A DNA stretch of 64,000 nt from Peromyscus leucopus (taxonomy: Eukaryota > Chordata > Mammalia > Rodentia > Cricetidae). This document shows positions 40,370 to 54,823 of this stretch, piece after piece. The notes beneath the pieces were generated by a model. The model searched no databases. It was given only the letters and a program-made list of their open reading frames with translations, and was not told the origin of the DNA. Position numbers and translations under genes: made by a program. The stretch spans positions 77,413,147 through 77,477,146 of the forward strand of contig NC_051066.1 in assembly GCF_004664715.2 (NCBI RefSeq), written 5' to 3'. The stretch's first letter is position 1; each line of letters starts with the position of its first letter.

Positions 40370-42965
40370 ACACACACACACACGATTCTATGACTATGAG
40401 GCTGAGAAGCCCCCCTGCCTGCTGTCTGTAAAGTAGTGGTGATGAAGCTTGAAGGTTGGAGAGCCAATGATGCGACCATGTGAGCTGTGAAATGGAAAGC
40501 CACAGGGCCAGGAGTTCCCAAGCTTCTTGGAGTTCAGGAAGGATAGCATTTCCCCCAGAAGCTGGGCATGGAACTATAGCGTTTGACTTTTGCTGTGCTG
40601 TGTTCGGGGCTCGATCTGGTGTCACCCCTCTTTTCTATGGGAATGTTTACTTTGTGCCAATATTGGAGGTATGGAAGTTTGTTGTTTTTATTCCACACTG
40701 GTTCATATGTCTCAGAGTTTGCTTTGAGTCTCAAAAAAAAATCCTTTGAGCTTTTGAGCAATAGTGAGAATATGACGATTAATGGGACTTATGGAATGAA
40801 GTGAATTTATTTTGCATTATGAGATGAACAAGAACTTTGTAGGGTGGCATGGTATGTTTTAACAAGTGATGTGTTTGTGTGTCAAGGTGACAAGGGATGG
40901 ACTTGTGGCAGTCAGTCAATTAGATCCTCATCTGTTTGTACTTCTAAAATACTAGTTAAGCATTCAATAAATGTCAAGTGGTACGTATTCTAGGGCTTCG
41001 TTATTTAAAGGATGCTCAAAATATGAAATATCCATTTTGTTGATTTGTAAAGTGTTAAACTTGAGAATTTAGGACCCTCTTAAAGATTTATTCAAACTGC
41101 TACCTAGCATTTTCCAGGCAGTGTGGTACACAGCTGCTCTTATCACGAAGAAGCATTTCTGAGTCTCTTCTCAATGTCTCATCCTTTATAATTTGTGGAC
41201 TTGTGCCTGATATACTGGATGCATTGCACTGACTCCAACATGTGCCCTGACTAAGTGGCAGTCACTGTGTGGTACCTTAGAGATGACACAAATGTGATAA
41301 AACTGAGAACTCTAATTACAAGTCCCCAATTGTTGCTCTGGGCAGAGCATCTGAATTAGAATCTGGGTCCATTTCACTTGGCTTTCTACCTGTAGAGTAA
41401 GAGGCTTTATTTTGGACCACACAGCTGCCTAAGTGGTCTCAAGGCAGTTCCAGCAATTTGACCTCATGGAAGCTGTGCTGCCAGCCAGCCATACTCCAGC
41501 CAGCTCCTGCTGTTAGCTAGTGCTTGCTGAGGTCCTTCGCACCCTATTCAAGTTTGCTGAAAGCCCCACGGTTACCTTCCTTATTCCTTGGTTAGCATGC
41601 TCTCTTTTGATGTGATGTTAGAATAAAGGCATTAGTCACAGGCGAGCTGATGCTAATGGAAAGGATGTGTGTATTTGTTCATCCCCCACACCCTCACATG
41701 TTGCAGCTTCGTTTTCTCCATCTGAATGAGTGGAGTCAGTTAGCCTAAAGAAACTAAACTGAGTTTCTTACAGTGACATCTAATTGAACTCCTGAGATTC
41801 TTCTTTTTCTTCATTGTTGTAGGGCTGGAGGTTGGACACAGGGTGTCACATGTGCTCGGGAAGCACCTTGCTACTGAGCCACATCCCAGACCTTTTGCCA
41901 CCTGTTATTTTGAGACAGGGCCTGACTAAGTTGGGCTGACATTGAGCCCACTCTGTAGTCCAGGCTGGCCTTGAACTTGCAGCATTCCCCTGTGGTGATA
42001 TTGTGTTCCCCAAAATATTATGCACCCTAATAAACTTATCTGGGATCAGAGAACAGAACAGCCAGCCACTAGATAAACATAGAGTCCAGAAAATGGTGGC
42101 ACTCACACCTTTAATCCTAGCATTCCAGAGGCAGAGATCCATCTGGATCTCTGTGAGTTCAGAGCCACACTGGAAACAGCCAGGCATGGTGACAAGAGCC
42201 TTTAATTCTAGGAAGTGGTGGCAGGAAGCAGAAAGGTACTTAAGGCTTGAGGACGAGGAACTAGAGCCTGGTTAAGCTTTTAGGCTTTTGAGCAGCACAG
42301 TTCAGCTGAGATCCATTTGGGTGAGGACTCAGAGGCTTCCAGTCTGAGGAAGCAGGATCAGCTGAGAAGCTGGCAAGGTGAGGTGGCTGTGGCTTGTTCT
42401 GTCTCTCTGATCATTCAGTGTTCACCCCAATGCCTGGCCCCAGGTTTGTTTTTATTAGTAAGACCTTTTCAGATTCCTGCTCCATTCCTTTACTCAGCTT
42501 CTTGAGTCCCTGAGATAACAGGTCTGTGCCACCAGACCTGGCTAAGGGTTTTCTTCATTCAGAAAGATTTAGCATGGTAGAAACCAGACCCAAAGAATAA
42601 ATAACTTGATGGAATGTCATGAGTCCTTTTCATTTGTAAGTACTTAAGTGAGGCTGAGGAAAGGCTGGGCACACAAGAATCTTAGAATAAGCCAGAACTA
42701 ACATCACTTGTGTTTCTGGTTTTGATATGGAAAAACCACTCTGTCTACTTACATGAACTCACAGCAGCTGCACAAGACTCACACAAAATCAAGCCAGCCA
42801 GTTCCAGCATGGATGGGGGAAGGACTCATGAAGTCTCACTCATAGCTGAGAAGATATTGGTGATTGATGGCTGTTGGGAGGAAGGAGAATAAATTTTCTT
42901 TGGGGACACAGTTCCTGAAAGGCTACCCACACTCCAGTAGATGTTCCCATACCTGTGCAACCAGG

Positions 42966-43049
<84 letters not shown>

Positions 43050-46000
43050 GCGAGCGAGAGAGGAGAGCACATAAAGTTAAGAGGGAAAGGTAGTGGTGGG
43101 AATAGGGAAAGAATTGGAGATGAGGGAAGAGGGAGGAGACTGGATCAAAATGCATTATATTCATGTATGTATTTCTCAAACAATAAAAATGTTTTTAAAA
43201 GATACAGAAAAATATCTGCCAATGCCTTTTTCTGCTTGACATGGGTAGGGGTCATTTGTTAAATATGTAGTGATCGATCAGCATCATCCCAGCCTGCCAA
43301 CAAGTGACGTGATAGATTTTGGAAAGACAAATTAAGTTGGTTTTTTGTTTCCAGGCATTTTTTTTTAACCCATCTTGTCTACAAATCTGAGCTTAGACTT
43401 AGAGATCTAAACAAAAGAAAATTGATAAATATTCATAGAAGATTAGTGTATCACATTAAAATTCTAGATTCATTCATAAAATGCATTTCTTTTGTGAACA
43501 GGAATATTATATGGATAATGACATAAGGGAAGAGACAACAGGCTGTTTTTCCATGGCTGGGCTCTGCCCCAGGGCCTGATACCTATCAGAGAATGGTGAG
43601 GCAGCTCCAGTATGAACTTCCTTCTGTGATAGTCAATGTTACTTATTTGGATGCCCAAAAGTGGTGTTATCAGTGTGCACAAATGAACCACTCTTCCTGA
43701 GGACAATGTCACAAGGCCCTGACATGTTGCATAATGCTGCCATCTTCACGTCCACTTCTTATAGATCTATGACCTTGGTCATCTCAGCTGTCAGTAGTGA
43801 TTCTTACTGGACCAGTCAGGAAGAAGAAAAACAATATAACTTTATTTGCTCTAAATCAACTTAAATCCAGTTCTCAGATCTATAACTGGGAATCCAGTAT
43901 TGATCATTGCAGGGGCTTTCTTCGTGCACAGGCTGTATAGAATCGGGTTATGTAGACAGCAGTGAATCATCAAGGAGAATCCTGAGCAAGTCTTCATTCT
44001 TCATCCTGGGAAATCCCATTGTCTACACCACCTGACCACTTTGGGTACAATAGCTTGGAGCATGAGAGTGTCTATGGAAGCTGGAAGTCCTTCTTTCTCT
44101 AAGGGCGTATTCTCTAATTTCCTGTTCACCTTCCTGCAAGAACTCATTACCCAGTCATGCTGATGGCTCTGACAATTGCCTCACTAGGGGCCCATCTCTG
44201 TCTGTAGAATCAAGAACTGAAGGCACGTGAGGTTCTGGTGCCTCAGGCTAAGAAAACAGTAGAGCTATCTTAGGCTAGTTTCTCCTGGCTCAAGTATTAG
44301 GGACTAGATTTTGTTAAAGCAAGCACTCCTAGAATCAGACAGTCAGGGAACTGGAGAAGATATAAAAGAGGAGGAAACCAGTCAAGATGTTTTCTACTAA
44401 ATTCCCAAATGCAGCCTGATCCTGCAGGGTTCTGGAAAGTGAAAATTACAGCTCATAAAACATGCCCATCCTATTGGCAACCCTTGGTTGGATGAAGGGT
44501 GAGAAAAGATCAAGGTTGGGCAAGCTAGCTTTCACACCCAAGGGCAGTCCTCTGAAGGATGCAGGTGCCAGCTCCAAGCAGCAAGACACACCTGGAGAAG
44601 TAGAGGGCAGACATCTTATGTTGGTGTAGAGATATGAGGAACCTGATGGGGGTTCCTGTAGAATTCAAGATAAGAACAGTTTAACATCATCACATGTGTG
44701 CCTGTAAATGGAATCATAATGAACCACCTCATATAGTGCCTTGCAGGGAGAGAGGAACTAAGGATATGGAAGACCTTTAACTGTTCATTGAAACAATAGT
44801 CCATAAAGATGCCCCTCTGGTGACTATTTTGTTCATGCACTAGCTTATAAGGGCATGCTGCATTTTATGGGTTTGTGTCCCCTGGCTGAGTATCAACAGG
44901 AACAAGGCAATGTGCTATCTCTTATTAATCTTGGGTGTTCTACTTAGCCAAGTAGGGGCTCTAACTCCTTTAAGCCAGAGATAGAGGTATTTTAAATTCT
45001 CTATTGGCTGTGTCTGAAATATCCATCCCACTGAGGTGAAATGAGACATAAAGCTCTTGAAAAAAAAATCAAACAGAAAAGAATCATGAATCTGTCCAAT
45101 GGGGAGATACAAAGGTTTCTAAAAAGAGAATACATGGAGGACTGGGAATTGCTTTGAAACCTGTGGGAAGGACCTCTGATGAGATTCGAATGATCTGTAT
45201 ACCCACCAGGGAGATATCTAAATGAGGAGAAACAACAGTGAGTGGACCAAGTCTTAGAGTTCCCTTCAAAGGCACCATAAGTGGGTGTGCAGCTTTGGAA
45301 GATAGGGAAATGGGAGAGAAGAGACAATAATGTCCAGGTGCTGTTTGCTATAGGAGCAAAAATGTAAGGTTTTACTATGTAGGATTAAAATGAGAAAGTA
45401 AAGACACTGCACTTGGTACCCAGAAGTCTGAGTCAACTTGAACTTGGAAGCTCATCATTGGTAAACTACCCAAAGTTCAGAAAATGGAGAGGAACACTGC
45501 ATTATGCCCTAGAGCAGTGGTTCTCAACCTTACTAATGCTGAGACCCTTTAATGCAAGTTCCTCATGTTGTAGTGACCTCCAACCATAAAATTATTTTTG
45601 TTGCTACATAATAACTGTGATTTTGCTACTGTTATGAATAGTAATGTAAATAATTTTGGAGATTGAGGCTTGCCAGAGGGGTTATGACCCACAGGTTGAG
45701 AACCACTGCCCTAGTAGTGCTAATAATGGCCTTTTAAGGCTTCTCTTTGGGATGTTCTGTAATGTGTTTTAAATTTGGGAAAATGGATTTTAAAAGTAGT
45801 TGACTACTTTGTAAACAAATGCAAACATAGGAAATAAAACTTTTTTTTTTTTTTTTTACATTTCCAGCCCAAGCACATACATGTTATAGTCCTACTTTAC
45901 ACACAACAAAAATAAGGTTTGGAGACATAAATTTCCAATTATTGTTCATTCAGTAGAAAAATGAATGAATTCTACCTCTTTGGTGGATTTTGTGCTTGTT

Positions 46001-46385
46001 TGAACTCTCATGTTAGAAGGCCCCTGCTTTCCACCAGTGCCCAGTGACTGAAGAGATTTCATGGAAAAACTTGTTTAGGTCAATGATTATGCAAGATATT
46101 AAAGAGATTTTTCTTGGGATGGAGAGGCTATGGGACATTTACCAAAAGGCACAGAACAGCAAATGTTGACTTCAGATACTTACCAGAGAGGATCCAGGCT
46201 GTCTTGCCTGATTTTTGAGAGCCTATCAATAGAAACAGCATACAAAATAATAAAAAAGAAACTTTTGTCTGTTGACATTGTATGACTGCAAAATTTGAAA
46301 ACAAAATATAAAGAAACAAAAAGCTATTCTCAGTGTTAAAAGCCATAGATAATGACTATTTTACATTATTCCACACCCCTCACTG

Positions 46386-46431
<46 letters not shown>

Positions 46432-49400
46432 ATATATGAGTTTCTTCGTGTTTGAGGGGATTTGAGACTATGAATCTGTAGAATATTTTTAGCACATAAC
46501 TTTGTCTCATTCTCCTCCTCTCATCCAGGGACACCAATTTACATACATATTTATTCATTTTTCTATATATATTTATTTTCCTATACATTTACACCTTTTT
46601 GGCCATTTAGGCTTATTTATAATTCTTTTCTTATAAGTGTTCTTTCAGCTTATTAGTACTCTTCAGTCTCATTAGAATTCCTATTAAATTATCCACTGAA
46701 TTTTTTATTCTATCATTGTACTTTTCCATTTTAGATTTTTCCTGTGGTTATACTTCAAGGCTTATAGTTTCCTGCTAAAATTATCAGTCTTGTCTTTGGT
46801 TTTCTTGAGCATGTTCAGCATAGTTACTTTTTAAAGTGGTATCACAAAACTACGTTCTCTAGATCTTTAATGAAGCTCTTTCTATTATCTGCTTCTCGTG
46901 ATATTCAATAATGTGGTCTTGTCTTCCATCTTGGTCAGTTGTGACTACTACAACAGAATGGCAGAGATCGAGTGATTTAACATTTATTTCTCATAGTTAA
47001 AGAGGCTAGGAAGTCCAACATCAAGACACTGGAAGATGACTTGCTTAGAAAAGACCTGCTTCCCACTTCCTAGGTGTTAGAATCTTGCTGAGTCCTGAAA
47101 TGAAGGAAGGCAGGAGAGAGAACTCTCTGGATTCCATTTTATAAAGGCAGTAATATCATTCACAAGGGCTCTATCTTCATGATTTAAGTACTTCCCAAAC
47201 ATTCTGCCTTTGAATGCCATGGTATTGGGAGTGGTTAGGATTTCAACACAAGGCTTTTGAGGGAGACACTGAGTATTCCATTGGCTCCTCACTTAGAAGT
47301 ATGCTTGGACTTATCCTGGGGACATTATATATGCAATAACTTCAAACCACTATGTGGTCTCAGAATTCTCTGTCCTAAGTTCTCACCAAATTTCAGCTGC
47401 TCTGTTGATTTAACTGTGACTTTCCTTAGCTCAGAAATAAAATGTGCTATATGAAAAGTTTACATATGACCTGATTTGACAAATGTCATGTTGTAAAGTG
47501 TACACATTGAAGAATTGTGAAAATAGACTCATATCCTCACAGCTTGGGTAGAGATGGTGATATATTCCAGATTAACTTCTCTTCCATTCTTATTTTAAAG
47601 CCTTCCCAGTGAGAGAAATGAATGACTTCAATATTCTAAATCTATTTCCTCCAAAGGTTCAAGAATTTTGCAGTGTTCAAACCCACAGTAAATGTAGCAG
47701 ATTTATGATCCCTGAGGGTCTAGCCCATGCTAAATCATAGTGTGGGAATCTGTCATACTATGAAAGTGCCTCCTTCCCAGGAAAGAACATCCCAGTTCTC
47801 AGGTTTTCCTGTCTGAACCATCAGTAGAAAGGATTTCTTCCCTCTGCTGAAGCTGATGTGGCTACAGTTTATTCTTCAGTTCTCACTTTCAGGACTGCTT
47901 TGAATACCACCATGAGCCATGAGCAAAGCTCAAAATTCATGAAGAACAACACTTGTATTACACAATCTTCAGCTCCTAGACTAATTGGCCACAGATCTAA
48001 GTAAAAGCCATAGCGAGGCAGTCTAGTTGAGGGTCACGGCCAAGTGAGTAGCTCTGCCCCATGTAGACAAAATGCTACTTATCAACTCCAAACTCCGGTT
48101 GATTGTTACTATATGGGAGCATAGATCCAGACATTTCAGTCTTGAATCATGTTAAAGGCCAGTAACTTGACTTAAAATCTCCCAGTTACTATGCTATGAC
48201 TGGTTCCACAGTGATAAACATGCAAGTGGGGTACACTGTCCTTTTTATTGTAGTCTCTAGGTTCTGGTAGTGGCCTTCCAGCTGTGTGTTCAGAACTAAA
48301 TGCATCTGTGCTAGATGAAGGCTACAGCATTGGCTGCTTTCTCTGCCTGTTTCTCCCACGCTGGATTCATTCCTGAAAACATAGCACCGAGGTTTTCTGA
48401 GTCCATTTGAGGTGGAGTGCTTTGTTATGCCATCTCAGTATTTTTGAACAGCTTGCTCAGTGAGGTCCTTTTTCTTACACTTAAAATAGGAGCTTAGGAT
48501 TCACTCACAAGAGGAGCTGCTTATATTACATAACCCCAAGGCACACAGATTATGATTGATCTATTGCCATATGGCCTGGACTGTCTCCAAGTAGAGTCAA
48601 GCCACTCATTTGGCTGGTTCTAGCAATCTTCCCAAGTGGCACATAGAAACAATATTTTTTAAATTTTTGAATATTTTAAAGGTATTATCTAAATGAAAAT
48701 TCTCTTCTTGCCTGGGAACAAGTAAATAAATTGCTGGGATGGTGATTGGGGCAGTTATAGGAAGAAAGGTATGTAGAATGTACAATTGCCTTACTTGGGG
48801 ACTGTTCCAAAGGAATGAGTCTATTCCTTGGAAGAAATGACTGCAAGATATCAGGGATAGGCACCGGAGAAATAGCTCACTTTTTGCTCTTGCAGAGAAC
48901 CCAGGTTCTGTTCCCAGCACCCACATGGTGGGTCACAACCATCCAGTTCAGAGAATCTGATCCCTTCTTCTGGCCTCTGCAGGCACCAGGTATATAAGTG
49001 GTACACACATGTATATGCAAGCAAACACTCATACACATAAAATAAAGTAAATACTAAACAAAAAGAAATAAGGGAAGCTGAGAGAGCTTGGTCCCAAATT
49101 CAGTAATTAAAGGTTGGATTCTTCAGGAGACTCGCTGTTTTTCCCTAGGCTGGTCAGAGTCATTACTGTGTCATAATCTGTTTCAGACAATAATGCTGCT
49201 TATCCAAGAGAGTATTTCCAGGCCGTGGCTGAAATGCTCAGAATAGCTGCTGATGCCATTTGACTCTGTCAGACAGGAATGAAAGAATAGAAATTTCTTC
49301 ATAATGAATGTTAGCTGCGCAGATGGAGGTTCTATTTGGAGATCAGGGAAGTCTGCTAGATCTACAATTATATTACATAGTGCCATTTTGTTTTACTTTA

Positions 49401-52400
49401 TTTTGTGCATATGGGTGTGTTGCCTGCATCTGTGTCCGTGAACCACTTACACACCTGATGTCTGAAGGCCAGAAGACAGAGCTAGATCCTGCTGGAACTG
49501 GGGTTACAGGCAGTTGTGAGCTACTGTGGATGCTGGGAATTGACCCCCAGTCTTTTGGAAGAGCAGCTGGTGCTCTCATTTGCCGAGCCAACTCTCCAGC
49601 GCTCCCTCAACACTCTGTTTTCTTTGTTTGTTTGTTTGTTTGTTTTTGACTAAAAGTTTCAGCATACTGTTTTTTTTTTTCCAGGAGATAAAAACTAAAG
49701 TCTAAATCCATTTTAGATATGCATTCTTGTTTCAAGTCAATTCTACTTTTGGAGTACATAATCTAAGTAGGAAACCGGTAGAGTGAGTCTGGCTTAATTG
49801 CTTGAGTGTTAGGAAATGAAACATATAAGACAATATCACCAAAAAGTAAAACCATGATATATTAATCGAAAAATCTAGGTGAAATAGTGACATTGTCCAG
49901 GCTTCCTCAGTTTCCGCAGTTTGAGAAAGAAATGAACAATATCATCTAAGGCCCAGATTTAGTGCCCAACTGATTTATATTTAGAATGAATGATTTCTTG
50001 ATTTAAGAATATGTCATAAAACAAGCCGAAGACATGTTTAACACATGCTTCTTTATGATGAAGTTTCTCTAGGAGTTTCTTCTACGTACTGCTGTTAGCA
50101 GGCACTCTATCACTGTATTTTTAATTCAATGAAATGTGAGAAGAGTCTATTCTAAAATCGGATGACTCAGACTTTTCACAGTTTTTTTTTCTTTCTTCCA
50201 CTTCTAGTCCTTGAAGAAAGAAACTGTTCAGACCTTGGGGGCCCAGTCAATGGGTACAAGAAAATCACAGGAGGTCCTGGGCTTCTCAATGGGCGCCATG
50301 TCAAAATTGGCACGATTGTGTCATTTTTCTGCAATGGCTCATACGTTCTCAGTGGCAACGAGAAAAGAACCTGCCAGCAGGATGGAGAGTGGTCAGGGAA
50401 GCAGCCCGTCTGCATAAAAGGTAACTCAGGGTTGTTTCTGGATTCTGTACATGTGCATAGAGTCGTTGTAATTCTTTGACAGCTCCCATGCCTGCCTTTA
50501 AATCCCTGGAATAATGTTGCCTTGCAGACTCACCCTCAAACCGTTTGTGACTCTTGTCTTGGAGAGTATCTTGTAAAACTTTCGCTTCTTTTTTTCTGGA
50601 TTCCAAGAAGACCTGACTCTCGTCTTCTCTAAGGTGATGGAGAAGAGCAGTTGGGGAAACATGACAAGGCTAGTCTTAGATATGTAAATCCAAGGATAAA
50701 ATTTGTAAGCCTTTGCCTAGCTGCTTTTTATCACATTTCTGATAAAAGAGTCAATAAGCGTGTGGTCCTGGCCCCCTCTAAGGGGAGACTTCAGATGTGG
50801 ATGGCTAAAAACTAAGATAGTAGACCTTGAAACATCTCATGGGCAAGATGTTAGAACAAATGAGTAGTTCAGGGAAAAAAAAAAAGGGAGAGAGCGAAAT
50901 CAGTATTCCTGAAATGGAGTAGATGGTGTGAGGTAGGTAGGATCTGTAGCCATCAGGAGAGATTTAAGGATGCTAGGAGAAGCTGGGATGGTATACCGGA
51001 TGAAAGACAGGAGAAGAAGTGGGTGTAGATGGAAATGCAAGCATCTGTCTTATGGTAAGCTCAAAGAAAGCCGGTCTAGAAAGGAACATTTAAAATATAG
51101 ATTGGGAACAGAAAACCCTGGACTATTGTATAGGGAGGCTGGAGCCCCCCCCCCCCAAATCCCAGCAGAGATTCAGTTTCTTCCTGACTTTACCCATTAG
51201 TTGTTTTTGGTTGACACCTCCTTAACTGAAAAGAAAAGTGTGTTCATGACCTAGATTGTCAAGATCATTGCCCCCATTCTCCACTCTCTCTGCTGGGTGT
51301 TTGTCAACACCCCGAATCATGGGGAAAGGAATAAAAGAGAAAAAAAGGGATAAATGTGAAAGGGATAAATCACTTTAGACTTTCGCCAGAAGCGACTTTC
51401 ATCCTCCAAGTGCAGGGCCTGATGTTTTATTTCATTAAGTATGGGAATGGTGTTGCATATGTCCTTGGAGGTTTTTGTCAACTTTTCTCTTACAAATTAA
51501 TACAACCAAAGTACTCTAAGTTGCTAATTAGACAAATGTTGGCTGCTAGATTGGGAAAGTGAGATGGGAAGGATTCGTTTTCCCTGGAAGAAAAAAAGAA
51601 AGAAAGATTTCAGTGAATTGAAACTGGGCTCTGAGTTGTCCTCTGGTGACTGCTAAGGACCTTCATTGCAGAGACAGGACAAGGAATGGTTGGTTCCTCG
51701 GGACTTATTTATTGGCACTGTGGTCTGGTTTTAAACAAGGACTTCTGAATTCCCTCTGTGGGCCTTCACTGTGAGTTTTATCCCATTATGATCTAGTTTG
51801 CTAACACCATTCCCAGGAACAGATGGCTCTAATATATGAAGTGCCACTGTCCCAAGACACCTCGGCAGAACAGTTCTTTTTCAGAGAGAACTACCGGATT
51901 CTCCAGAGGCAGCTTCCAGGTTATGTCAAAAGCAGTTGACATCTTTGCTAAGCACACACACTGTTGAAGTTTTCCTAACACATCTAGGCTCTGAGACCGG
52001 GGAATGAATGCAAGTGTCTGGAAGGGTGGGAATCTGGATGACGTGGTATGCATGGTGAAGATGGGAAAGAATCATACAGCATGGTCTATCTGTTTTTAGC
52101 CTGCCGGGAACCAAAGATCTCAGACCTGGTGAGAAAGAGGGTCCTTCCGATGCAGGTTCAGTCAAGGTGAGACCAAGCCCCTGAACCCCACTTTCAAGGC
52201 TAATGACTATCTCCCTTCTCCAGTTGTATTTGGCCAAAGGCAGCCTGGCATTTCTTAGGGACATTTAGTGCTAACGGGTCATGAAAGAATGGGGCTTGTT
52301 AGATGGAGGCTCATTAGCCAGCTGCTTTTGGCCAAGAAGTAGCTCCTACTGGAAGAGGTACAAGTTTTACTGGATCGTGGGAAAGCAGATGGCTGATGAG

Positions 52401-54772
52401 AAGAAGCGAGGCTTCCCTGATGATCTTTGAGGAGTTGAATTTTAGTATTTTAGTCTTCCTGAAATGACTGCTTCTTTATTACGGCAGCTTCTAGGAGTTG
52501 GGCAATCCTGCTAAACACTGCAGCCAGCTAGGGTTTAGGAAGGTGGTCTTGATGATGACCAACCAGATGAGGCAAACTGATGGATGTGGGACATGAACTC
52601 TTGTGTGTATACCCAATGCTTCTCTTGGGAAGACAGATGAGACCCACCTTGTGGCGAGAAAGACCATTCCTACTCTCTTCTTTCTTCCTCTTCCTCATGC
52701 TCTCTGCTGCAGTTGCATAGACATCTTTGGTTTTCTTCTACCAGTCCAAGCATAATTCTATGTCAGAAACATGAAACTTGTCATTTGTTTAGTCTAGAAA
52801 CTGTTCCTACTGGATCTCACAGAGGCTTAGCCCCCTCTACCCTTTTAATTCTCAGCTTGTTTTCACCTAGCAGAGAGACCATCTCTGACTGTTCTTTTAT
52901 GATTATTTAAAAAAAAATTTATGGTATTGAGGAATGCATCCAGAGCTTCATGCATGCTAGATAAATACTTTACTACTATATCCCCAGCTTGCAGCTGTCA
53001 TTTCAAACAAAACCAGCAACAACATGCGTATCCTGATACCACATCAGGCAGTTTCCATTACCTGGTCTCCTCTGACCTTTCCCATGATTCTGATTTCATT
53101 TGGCATTCCTATCTTTCTTCCCCCACCTCTCTCTACCTCCCTCCCCTCTCTCTCCTTTCCCCCTTCCCCTTCAAATATACAATCTACAAGTAAAGGAATA
53201 TTGCTTGCTTTGTTTATGCTGAAGTTTTCTTCCTTGATACTGCCTCTGCCGCATAGAAGCTGTAGTAGTTCTTGAATGAATAAATCTGATAGACAGTCAA
53301 GGGTTCAAAAATCTGCTTCTGCCTCTCTTCAATCCTAGTTATGTTTAAGCAACTTCCTGAAGTTACTGGGCCTTCACTTTCTTTTTTGAAAACCAGAGGT
53401 GATTAATAATGGTCCCGGAGGATTGCTATAAGGATTAAAACCACACTAATAGATGACACAGACAGCACCCTTGCTGTGTGCCAGCTGTTGCTCTTGTCAT
53501 GTAACAGATGTTAGTTTATTTAGTGCTAACCTCTGAAGCTGGGCATTTTTTATTATTACTTGCATCTTACTAACATTTCCTTGCATATGTGGAAACTGGG
53601 GTGCAGAGAAGTTAAGTAACTTCCTCAAAGGCCCCGACAAGATGCCTCTTTAAAGCAGAACTGCTTGGATTACCCTTCGGGGAAGATCACCATTTATATC
53701 TCACCTCTGCTCAGGCTCTCCTCCATGTTTGTCTTTCTCCTGGGAAGGTGTTCCCTTGGGAACAATGGCCGTAGAATGCAGACTGCCTCATTTCTGGTCT
53801 TGCCCTGGTTTCCCTAGGGTGGGCTCTCTGCTAAGTGCCATTCACCAGCTTCCAAGAAGACACCCTGCTTAGGCGATGATGCCTGTACAGGGGTCCTGAG
53901 CTACACAGAGACAGCAGGGCTTCCTATTGTTACAGAAATTGTCATGGAAGATTAGGAGAAGGCGCTAGGTGACTCCTGCAATTGAGAAAGCAAGCCTAGC
54001 ATTTAGTGAACTAGGGGTGTTCTTAGGTTCCGCAGCCTCCTGAAACAAACAGTAGCTTCAGCAACCAAAAGGTAAGCACACTGCACATTTAGAAGCCCCC
54101 ACACCTGGCTGTAAACATAGAATGGATATTTACTGAATGAAGTCTACGTAGACTGAATATTTCCTGAGCCAAACACCATAGAGGTACAAGAAGTAGATTT
54201 CATTTTCAACATCATCAGATTGATTTGGCAGAGAGACTCTAGAGTGGACATGGTGACTGCTAAATACTACCTTGGGTGTCTTTTTTTACTGCATCCCCAA
54301 GGCACCCCTCCCCCTAAGTAGCTCTCCGGGCTTTGTTTCCCCATTCATTATTACATAGGGATGAAGACACCAGTTCCTGAAGGAATCTCAGTTTGCTGAC
54401 TGACAGCCATTATGCGTCAATGTAAAGCAAGCACAATCTGCAGGAAATGTGTGGTGCATCTCTCCCTAAAGAGTGTCTCTAGGGGCCTCGACTTCAGGGC
54501 CATTTAATGCCCCTTCTCACATTTACATGCAAGTTTTTGTATTTCTCCCAAGCAGTGTTGCCTGAGAAAAAGTTCAAGTCTCTGAGGTGAATTAATTACA
54601 TTTGCTAATTGCCAAATCAAGCTACTGTATCAACACAGTTTAGTTCAAGTCAGTTTCTAATATTGCCCCATTATAATAATGTTTAGAGAAAAAAATGTGC
54701 CTGGCTTTCTCTCATTCAAATTAACTTCTTTTCCTATTTAATTTTGCAATTAAATGTCCCCCCTCTCTGTTT

Positions 54773-54823
<51 letters not shown>

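Larger units (their letters stand above)
30590..50207 (+). other. PAMR1: PAMR1 intron 6 (largest)
   Basis: This 19.6-kb GT-AG intron lies between the EGF and Sushi 1 exons. It carries B4, B1, B2/B3, MIR, a hAT MITE, an LTR-like element nested in a B4, and (TG)n, (CA)n, (GA)n and (TTTG)n arrays. I see no hidden exon. The stretches 31100-32040, 32840-33820, 34710-37200, 39110-40300, 40400-41820, 43050-45500, 45860-46380 and 46430-48860 hold nothing I recognise. The section 37400-37800 is notably A+T-rich. Confidence 0.85.

Noticed and set aside
42864..43262. 132-codon Glu-Arg-rich frame
   Set aside because: It is a translation of the (GA)n array.
48862..49050. tRNA-like promoter boxes
   Set aside because: They belong to a B2 SINE head, not a tRNA gene. 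Similar ID/B4 heads at 5928 and 19927 were also not called as tRNA.
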